Below, one piece after another: positions 56,401-64,000 of a stretch of 64,000 nucleotides of DNA. The notes beneath the pieces were generated by a model. That model saw only the letters and a program-made list of their open reading frames with translations. It did not search any database and was not told the origin of the DNA. Numbering within the stretch: position 1 is the first letter of the stretch; each line of letters opens with the position of its first letter. The position numbers and the translations under genes were made by a program. Origin of the DNA: Zygnema circumcarinatum (lineage: Eukaryota; Streptophyta; Zygnematophyceae; Zygnematales; Zygnemataceae); assembly GCA_037447605.1 (NCBI GenBank), contig CM074811.1:2487620-2551619 (forward strand), read 5' to 3'.

Positions 56401-59400
56401 TTCTTAGGTACGTTTTCAAAGTTGACATTGTCCCTCAGGTTGGCCATGTGGCTGCATTTTGTCGTTTGCAAATTGTAAATACTTCACAGGTCGGACCATT
56501 AGACCAACCATTCGACTGCTTGCCAACCATTGGCGCCGGATCGAAACAACCATTCGAATGGTTCTGAACCAGTGGATTGCTAATGGTTCAAATGGTTGGC
56601 AACCATTCAAATGGTTGGCAACCATTCAAATGGTTCGGAACCAGTGGATGCCAATGGTTGGCAACCATTTGACTGGTCGCCAACCACTAAACGTCCAACC
56701 ATTGCCATCCAATGGTTGTCCAGTGGTTGCCGATCCAATGGTCCGACCTGTGAAATACTTTCCTGCTTTTAATAACTCAGTTGGGATTGCTATCTCGAAA
56801 TAATGTTGTCCCGTGGCTTCTTTTTCATGCGTTGTTGGTTTCACCTGACGTGTGTACTTTTTGAATGTCAAAGTTTTCCTATAGCCCTCGGCCCTGGAAG
56901 TAAATGAAACAAGAAGCCACTAGCAATCATAAGCGCCCGATACTGTTTTGTAAAGATAGTCATAATTGTGCCCCCTGTGGTGCCTTTCGGGTATTTTGCC
57001 CTTCTCTCCTTCCTTTTTCTCCAATATCCCCTCGTATCTCCTCTGCCCCTCCCATCCCCTTCCTAGCTTTCCTCGTGTTCACTCCTTCCCCCCTTCCCTC
57101 TTCCCCATCGCATTCTTTCCCCTCGCCCAATTCAGGTATCCTTGTCAGCTTCTCATTGGGAACACTGTTTGGAGCACTAACCGCACACCCGGACGAATGG
57201 CCGAAGGAAATCGACTTACTGGCAGCATTTCTCCCCCCGGTCGGCATTTTAGGACTTTACCTTGTCCTATGCGGCCTCTATAAGTGGTACGTGCTTGTAT
57301 CACGCTTTATGTCCCTGTTGTGAAACGGGATCACTTTGAACTGGTCTGTCCTCCCAGCTCGGCTGTTCACATGTGTTTTTCCGCTTCTGAGCAGGAGAGA
57401 TGACGGGTGGCAAATCCGACGAAGCGCACTTGTCCTCCTCGCAATCGGTATCTCCATGCTGCTGCTTGCCACCTCCATAATGGTTGCCTTTGTGCGGCCG
57501 TGGGCGGTGAGATCCCAAACTCTTTCTATACCCTGTGAGAAGCTCTGTCAATTGTTCTTTTTTAAGGGAAACGCACACATATCTTCATCATTGTCTGCAC
57601 ATCACTATGTGCTCCCGAGCCGCAATGTGGTTAAACTTGCTTGCCCTAAAGTCTCCCCTCTTGCTGGCCCATCTCCAGGCCGGAGTGGCCCTCCTGTTGG
57701 CTGTGCTGCTGCTGGGAGTGGGAGTGCTCTCTGTGAGCCGCCTTGCAAGGCACGGCTTCTTCCTCACTCTCCCTCAGACGGTAGTTCTATGCACTGCCAT
57801 CGCAGCGGTGGCCATGTTTGCGCTTCTCGCAGCCATTCTTGCAGGTGAGGATGCTGGCTGCCTCCCATCACTTTTCTGCTATTTACTTTCGGTCGTTTTC
57901 TCCCAACATTTCCTGCTGCTCTTATGTTTCTCTCCTCGTTGTTCCTTCCACCTTATTTTTCTCCTCTCCTTCCTGGCCATTGAAAGTGGGCCAAGTTTTG
58001 CTGTGACAAACTTCAGGTGAGGCATTTATCGGGGCAAGCGTGGCTCTGTTTATCGTGCTTGGAGTAGTTGCCGGATGGGCACTCAAGGTCAGTCACTTGA
58101 ATCCCCTCTCCCCACCCTTTCAATTGGAAGGGTTTGGTCTTTTGGAAAAGTAAGGCCTGCATATCCAGGAGTTTTCACGTTAGCTACACGAAACTTTGTT
58201 TTTGCCAGTCTTGGATTCCGCAAAGTGGTTGGAGCTTGTAAGCAAGCCCAAAGTGTGAATCGTGAGAAGGCAAGGAGGGCGTGCAGGTGTTGCTCGGTCC
58301 CGTCCTGGTAGTGTATTCACCGCGTGTTCTTCCCGTTTTTGTCTATGATCGAGTAGCTGACAAAGCGGTGGATGTTAGGTAAGTAACAGCTATGGCAAAC
58401 CGACCTTGCCTTGTGGAGCCTCATTTTTCCTAGCTTTACTTCATTCCTGAACACGGGTTGACTGTTTTTTGACGATGTCGATGATGCTGCTGCTTTTTTG
58501 GTGTCTCTCTCCTTTCTCGTCATCATGGCCACATTTGACGCGTCTTCTTCTGTTCAAAATGCAGTGGAGCATTTCTTGTCTTATATGGAGTTGGATTGGC
58601 AATTTGTGCTTGGGGAGTGGTGGCCACCCTCTTGCTCGACCCTCCATATGTTGGGGCAACAGTGCTCTCTGCCACCCTTGTGCTTGCATACGGCTTTGCC
58701 ATCTCCCGCCCCTACGCCACTGCCAAAGTGAGTGAAGCTCAACGACTGCCTGCACATGTTAGGGTCTCTCGCAGCCTCTTTAGGGTTTAACTCTCGATGG
58801 ACGGATGGATGGATGGTACAGATGATGGAAACAGCACTGCAGTATCTCCCAAAGGACACCATCGTTCAGGCTCTTAAGCGCGCTATCTCGAAGGTGCAGT
58901 CTCAAAACGGACGAACAGGGTGCCTCTTAGCTTTCATCTCCCTTTGGTTTTTGCAGGCTTATGACCTTAACTGATATTGGTGTCTTTTGAAGTGATGCTT
59001 TCGTCTAATCTTTAAGATTTGAGCATGAGGAGTGCTGCCAAAGGAGGTTCTCCAAATGCATAGGCTGACGGACAAGCGAGTGTGGCGAGCAGACATGCAG
59101 AGAGGCCATGGGTACGCATGTGGTCTTCCAACACAATTCCGACAGTTCCTTTCCAAGCCTGATGAGCAGCACACATATAGCACGAAGTGTAGACAGCAAT
59201 GTGCCCCTAGCTAGGGAGGACATTCAGCAGCTCCGCCACATGCTGAGAATGGAAGAAGCTGCAGCAGGAGGAAGTCCATGGAGTATGCGGGGCAATAGAC
59301 CTCATGTAGCAGCCCAAGTTGCAACAGATAGGGGCACAGTTGCAGCGCATGCACACATTTTGGCGTTAGAATCGGCCATTGATAGAATGTGCGCTAAGCT

Positions 59401-59493
59401 ATGGAGCGAATTTGGCGGTATCTTCCTCCTCATTATCGGTTTGTCAGCACGCACAGAAAAGATTCAGGTGGGTATACTAATGAAGCTTCTAAA

Positions 59494-59537
<44 letters not shown>

Positions 59538-62500
59538 GATAGATAGATAGATAGATAGGTTGATAGATTGATTTGATTGATTTGGGATAGATTGGGTTGT
59601 GGTTGGATATGATGGGCAGTTTTACCAATCATTGCGACGAGCCAATGATGCACTGACTGCATATTGACGAATGAGATGGGGTTGCAGGATGACGCGCGAC
59701 TGCGCTTGTTCTTGGATCAGATCGGACTTGCAGATTTGGATGCAAGCAGGATCAAAAAATGGTCAAGACCGGAACGCAAGCGCTTTGAAGAATTACGTGA
59801 AAGGTGATAGTCTGCTGCAGCCCAACTTTCGCTTCAGTTAGGAAATTGATATGCGGTAAAAGGTTTTTCTGTCAGCGTCAAAGCTTATTAGTGCATCTGA
59901 CTTCTCCATCTATAATTCAAGATACAGTTTTTGTCTGGGAGACTCTCAATTTGGATAGTATCGCGAAAAGATTTCCTAGCATGAGTTTCATCTTGAAAAT
60001 AACTGCAGAATCGAGTGACAAAGACTTTCCACACTTTTGCTCTCTACCCATCCTTTCAAGCTTCTGACTTTGTATTGGGGCTTTCATGTCTCTTTACAGG
60101 TACATGATGGAGACGGAACACAGGGAGGTGCAGGTTGCTCTCCGCCGCGAAGAGGAGCAGAGGGGGCAGCAGAGGAGGAGATCCTTTCTGCAGAGAGAGG
60201 GGCTGAGGAGGAGGCAGAGAGAGGCTGACGTACTCTCCTCCATGCCCAGCGCAAGCAGGACACACGTGGCAGCAGTGGTAGCTGCTCTCGGCGCTGTGGG
60301 AGAGCAGAGCGGAGTGTTCTCAGGCCCTTTGTCAAATGGAGAACACAAAGCAGGACTGGACCAAATGCCAACTTTCGACGATGTTCTATCGCAGTTTTTG
60401 GAGGCATCCCTTCAGCAGAGAGCTTTGCAGGTGCGAACCCTTTGCTGCAAAGCCTATGATTGCACAGATGTTTTATTGAAGGCTGAGATTTTCGTTTTCG
60501 ACCTTTAGTACTGTCAGGTTATGGCTGACCTGCGACTCTAACTTTCGTGGGTCACATGTGGAGTAGTTTCGTATGGCACATGGCTAAGTCCGAATGTTAC
60601 AACAGCAGTTTTTCTTCTGAATGTGCAGACTGGAGTATTAGGCGCAGTCTGTGCAGTGAATGGGGAAGTGTGGCGAGGGAGTGGATGCTATGGCCCTGTC
60701 GACCCCTCACTATGTGGGACGGTAGAAGGGAGCATATGGGCAGATATCTGCATTTCTGCAGGGAGTGCCTCTGTTTGCATACTCGCCACACGGACGGAGG
60801 AAGCGGTTGGGATAGACATAGTCGTAGCAGGAAGAGAGTTGCCCGCATGCACAGGATGTGTTTTTCTGCGGATCACAACGGGGCCCGGACATGTAAAGGA
60901 GTGGGTGGTGGGGAAGAGTTCTATTCAAGATGGGAAATGGCACACTTTGGCAGTGGTTATGCAAGCAGATGTGGGGAAAACGCTTGTTTATGTGGATGGG
61001 AGGTTAGATGGGTGGGCAGAGGGGGTTAAGGAGTTAGGGCCCACTGGCATATGGAATGCGAAGATGAATGTGTGGGTGGGCACTTGTGGTCCACAAAATT
61101 CATCGGAAGATGGCGTTCTGGAGATACAGGATGCTTTTATGTGGGGAAGGTGTCTTTCACATGCTGAAATTCAGAGACTCCACAAAAGCTCAAGGCCTAC
61201 AACCAACACAGAAAGGCAGGAGAGTTTTGCAGTTTCTGAGGTAAGTCCATCAAAAGCTTGCGCCACGTGGAGGGCAACTAGTTCATCTTTCTTCTGCCTA
61301 ATTTCAAAAGTAATAATATAGCTATAACTTGTTTCTTGATCAACGATGCAAGCTGTCACTGTCTGCTTGTGCAGCCGTATGAGCAGAGCGTGATTTTTGA
61401 CGGACGAAGTCATTCACAGCGAATTGGACATGACCTCTCAATGTCGTGGAGGAAGAGAAAGGCAGACACAGGTGGATATGAGTCCACGGATTTTCCAACT
61501 GTTGGGATTTCCTCCTCGAAGTTTGTGCAGCAGCCGAGAGTTGAGCTCGATGAGGAAGTCTGCCATAAATTTCGGGCCGTAGAGCTCGCTGTGAAGGCAT
61601 CGCTAGTGGCTCAAGGGGAGGACCGATTCACAGACAAAGAGTTTCCACCGAACGAACATTCAATCTTTGCAGATCCCGATCGTCCGCTTCGAAAATTGAA
61701 TGTAAACTACAATTGCCAGTCTTTTTATTTCTGCATAGATTGGTGGACTTTTGAATTTGGCAGTGGGATGCTAAATACGAAAAATGAATCCAGATGGGCC
61801 AAACTCCATGGTCTATGGCTTATGGAATGTCTCCTTATGATGTCTGAACTCTGATCCTGTGATAAATCTAAATTGTTGTGTACAGGCGGTGAAGAAGTGG
61901 CTTCGACCAGATGAAATTGTGAAGAAAACGGCAACATTGGATTCTACACCACAATTGTTTGCTGGCAAAGCTAACGCTTCCGATGTCTGTCAGGTGAGCT
62001 TCTGAGGCAAGCAATTGTTTTAGTGAAAGTTCTGTGCTCCTTTGGTTTGTTGTTGCAACATGTAAACATTTAGAATTCATGACGTTTGTCAATTGCAAAG
62101 GAAGCTTGCGAAGTATGGAAACTAATTCTCAGCCTCGCATTAAAGAAAACACTTCTGATTTCCGAATAAATCAAGAAAAGTCTTTTCCGAATAAATTAAG
62201 AAAAGTCTTTTCCGAATAAATTAAGAAAAGTCTTTGGAGCTGTACAGGGCCGACTCGGTGATTGCTGGTTTCTGAGTGCGGTCGCCGTCCTGACGGAAGC
62301 TTCACCTTCAAGAATTCGGAACGTAATAATTACACCTGTCTACAACCGTGAGGGGGTCTACACTGTGCGCTTCTGCGTGCAGGTGAGAGCAATCCTATCA
62401 TGGATCCTTTCTCCCTTTCTTGCGAGGATGATTCATCATAAGCTGCCGAATCATTAACGTTATGTGATTGCAAGCACAAAGCTGAGTTTTGCATTCAGAC

Positions 62501-64000
62501 AACACACAATCAGCATTTTGTATGGGACGATTGCAGGGGGAGTGGGTTCCCGTAATTGTGGACGATTGGATTCCGTGCGATGGCCGTGGAAAGCCGACAT
62601 TTGCGACGAGCCGAAAGGCAAACGAACTGTGGGTGGCCATCTTAGAGAAGGCATATGCGAAGCTGCATGGGTCCTATGAAGCATTGGATGGAGGCGTAGT
62701 GCAGGACGCACTGGTAGACATGACGGGAGGGGCGGGAGAGGAGATAGACATGACCAGTGCAGAGGCTCAGATCGACTTGGCTTCAGGTCGACTATGGTCA
62801 CAACTGCTCCGCTTCTATAGGGAGGGTTTTCTTTTGGGAGCTGGCAGCCCTTCAGGGTCTGACCAGGAGGTAGCAGCAAGCGGCATTGTACAGGGCCATG
62901 CATACGCACTGCTACAGGTAACTGTTTCAGTTTCAGTTTCAGTTCTGTTTCACTCTCAGTAGGGTTGTGTGCCTGCCTGCCTGCACTAGTTGCAACCCCT
63001 GATGGAAGGGTTCTCAGTGTGAGGGAAGGAAAGGGAAATTAGTAGACATGTGAGAGGTTAGAGCTGATGGGGAGGAGATCTGTGGGAGGGGAGATGCAGG
63101 TTGTGGAAGTGGATGGATATCAGCTCTTGCAGGTGCGCAACCCCTGGGCAGGAAATGAGGCGGAGTGGAAGGGACCTTGGTCGGATAGCTCTCCCCTATG
63201 GACTCCTCGCATGCGGCACAAATTGAAGTTTACTCCACAGGTGTGATTACGATAGCCTGTATGAAGCTGAAGTTGGAAAATAGAACTGAATGGTGTGGCA
63301 AAGTGATGAGCTAATTCGTTGAACTGGGGAAGTATTGAAGCTCACTGTTGACGGAATGACGAAAATCATGCCTCTATCGAGGGTTAACAGGTGGCACTGC
63401 ACAACATGTATCTTGGAGGATACATGTTTTTTTTCTCCTTCCAAATTCATTGGCTATTGAACCCCTATTGGAATAGTTGTGATGATCTTGGTTTATCGGA
63501 CACTACTGTACTCTCTCTCTCTCGCTCTCTCTCTCTCTCCCCCTCTCTCTCTCTATCCGCCTGTCTCTTCCTCTCCCTCCCTCAACATCCTTGCGTCCTC
63601 CCTCTCTCTCGCCCTCCTTCCCTGCCCTTCTCCTCCCTCCCACCCCCCCTTCCCCCATACCCTTTTCCCTTCTCATTGATGTTCTTGGTCTACTAACCTC
63701 TCCCCCTCATTGGTGTTTCTTCTTCCCCCGCTTCTCCCTCTCTCTCTCTCTTCCTTCATATCCCTTTCCTTCCCATGCCCGTGGGAGCAGGCTGCCTGCG
63801 GTGTGTTCTGGATGTGCTGGCAAGACTTCCAAGTGCACTTCCGCTCTCTCTATGTGTGCCGTCTCTACCCCCCTCACATGCGAACTATCTCCCGGGGACA
63901 TTGGCGGGGGTCCCTTGCCGCCGGGTGCCCTAACTTTGAGGGATGGCATAGAAACCCGCAGTTTCTGCTCACTCCTGTGGGGGCAGATCGCACTCTGCCT
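50434..64000 (+). CDS. DEK1: DEK1 phytocalpain (membrane-anchored cysteine protease), 3' truncated by window end
   Basis: 28 exons: 50434-50570, 52082-52323, 52590-52772, 53032-53161, 53294-53424, 53530-53644, 53842-54841, 55115-55225, 55448-55506, 55779-55950, 56152-56407, 57136-57286, 57395-57506, 57679-57844, 58017-58087, 58287-58378, 58565-58727, 58822-58893, 59093-59467, 59688-59803, 60100-60430, 60629-61240, 61375-61701, 61886-61993, 62248-62382, 62537-62917, 63100-63240, 63791-64000. All phases close (6099 bases, 2033 codons). In land plants DEK1 is a plasma-membrane calpain controlling cell fate, division plane and epidermis. Seen here: membrane spans (exons 1-7), a cytosolic loop (exon 7), more spans (exons 7-18), a charged segment (19-21), an LG3-like domain (22), and the calpain core (24-28) with Cys (62263), His (62897) and Asn (63139). 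About 100 C-terminal residues of the C2-like domain should follow beyond the edge. The exon 19 acceptor is ambiguous (another AG lies nearby). Confidence 0.95.
53842..54841 (+). other. DEK1: DEK1 exon 7: loop exon between the two membrane blocks
   Basis: This 1000 bp exon is the longest in the gene. It opens with WYLGHCIAYTVVAAVLLGTAVARH, the last span of the first membrane block, and closes with YVFFTLLFVGETIAVAVY, the first span of the second. Between them lie about 270 acidic, Ser/Thr-rich residues with no membrane span. They correspond in position to the DEK1-LOOP of land plants, whose sequence is poorly conserved and which is known to influence DEK1 function. Confidence 0.75.
56485..56752. 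mobile_element. hAT-like MITE in DEK1 intron 11
   Basis: 268 bp with 16 bp terminal inverted repeats CACAGGTCGGACCATT and a perfect 8 bp duplication AAATACTT (56477-56484 and 56753-56760), the target length of hAT elements. The interior is a nest of palindromic CCATTCAAATGGTTGGCAA-type units, so the whole can fold on itself. No coding capacity. It sits 78 bases after the exon 11 donor, leaving splice signals intact. Confidence 0.88.
59495..59560. repeat. TAGA microsatellite in DEK1 intron 19
   Basis: About fifteen TAGA units with one interruption, followed by degenerate TGAT units. Confidence 0.9.
60629..61240 (+). other. DEK1: DEK1 exon 22: LG3-like (laminin G/concanavalin fold) domain
   Basis: A single exon encodes GAVCAVNGE...DPSLCGTVEGSIWADICI, then FLRITTGPGHV...KWHTLAVVMQADVG, then LVYVDGRLDGW and DAFMWGRCLSHAEI. 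This is the jelly-roll pattern of the domain that precedes the protease in DEK1 and is suggested to bind or regulate. It is collinear with the plant protein over its length. Confidence 0.8.
61886..63240 (+). other. DEK1: DEK1 calpain protease core (CysPc)
   Basis: Exons 24-27 encode the papain-like calpain core. GRLGDCWFLSAVAVLTEAS holds the nucleophile Cys (codon 62263-62265). GIVQGHAYALLQ holds the His (62897-62899). VRNPWAGNEAEWKGPWSD holds the Asn (63139-63141). EWVPVIVDDWIPC, AYAKLHGSYEAL and LLGAGSPSG are also conserved. All three catalytic residues are intact, so an active protease is expected. Confidence 0.92.
62159..62235. repeat. Short tandem repeat just before the catalytic-Cys exon
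   Basis: Three near-identical units of about 27 bp (AAGAAAAGTCTTTTCCGAAT type) in DEK1 intron 24, ending about 12 bases before the acceptor of exon 25. The last unit supplies part of the pre-acceptor sequence. Confidence 0.8.
63505..63775. repeat. CT-rich tract in DEK1 intron 27
   Basis: CTCTCTCT and CCCTCCC strings fill the second half of the intron up to close to the exon 28 acceptor, forming a very long polypyrimidine region. Small open frames within it are composition artefacts. Confidence 0.8.

Noticed and set aside
62159-62235. CRISPR-like repeat array
   Set aside because: Three contiguous tandem units without spacers, inside an intron of a nuclear eukaryotic gene.

Overview
The window reads as nuclear DNA of a plant-lineage eukaryote, most likely a streptophyte green alga. 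Two host genes with many GT-AG introns lie in the right third. One is DEK1, the multi-membrane-span phytocalpain typical of land plants and streptophyte algae. Abundant Ty1/copia elements fit the same picture. A DEK1-bearing alga such as Mesostigma is a reasonable guess, but the species cannot be fixed from the sequence.

Layout. 1-480 is pyrimidine-rich low complexity. 481 to about 3390 is unrecognised. From about 3.4 to 14.6 kb lies a decayed plus-strand copia element (here C1), split by a complete minus-strand copia element (B, 7224-13625, TSD ACCAT). A gap of ten N follows, then a fragment of another LTR, then a C-terminal piece of a trypsin-like protease (14826-15089). From 16283 to 38793 there is a nested transposon tower. 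A DNA transposon with long inverted arms and TA flanks holds two copia elements: D (16387-30853, TSD CTAAG) and F (30988-37381, TSD GATTT). D's left LTR is itself split by a solo LTR (16502-17484, TSD TCTAT). D's right LTR is split by a large non-coding LTR element E (23472-30796). E's 5' LTR region carries a 452 bp miniature LTR element with tRNA-like LTRs (25146-25597, TSD ATTAT) and, in a neighbouring tandem copy, the solo LTR left by the same insertion. Next come a foldback element (38943-39357), a decayed minus-strand non-LTR retrotransposon (about 39.6-42.3 kb), a purine tract, and a Mutator-like element with a 9 bp TSD and a C-rich minisatellite inside (43392-45035).

Host genes. A TatD-family metal-dependent hydrolase occupies 45447-49339 on the plus strand (9 exons, 319 codons plus stop, all frames closing). 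DEK1 starts at 50434 and runs off the right edge (28 exons in view, 6099 coding bases, 2033 codons). It has the N-terminal membrane region, a cytosolic loop, further membrane spans, a charged juxtamembrane segment, an LG3-like domain and the calpain protease core with its Cys, His and Asn. A small hAT-like MITE with an 8 bp TSD sits in a DEK1 intron.

The two genes are intact, while every transposon coding region except parts of F is broken by frameshifts. The nested order, read from target-site duplications, gives a relative insertion history: DNA transposon first, then D and F, then the solo-LTR parent and E, then the miniature element.
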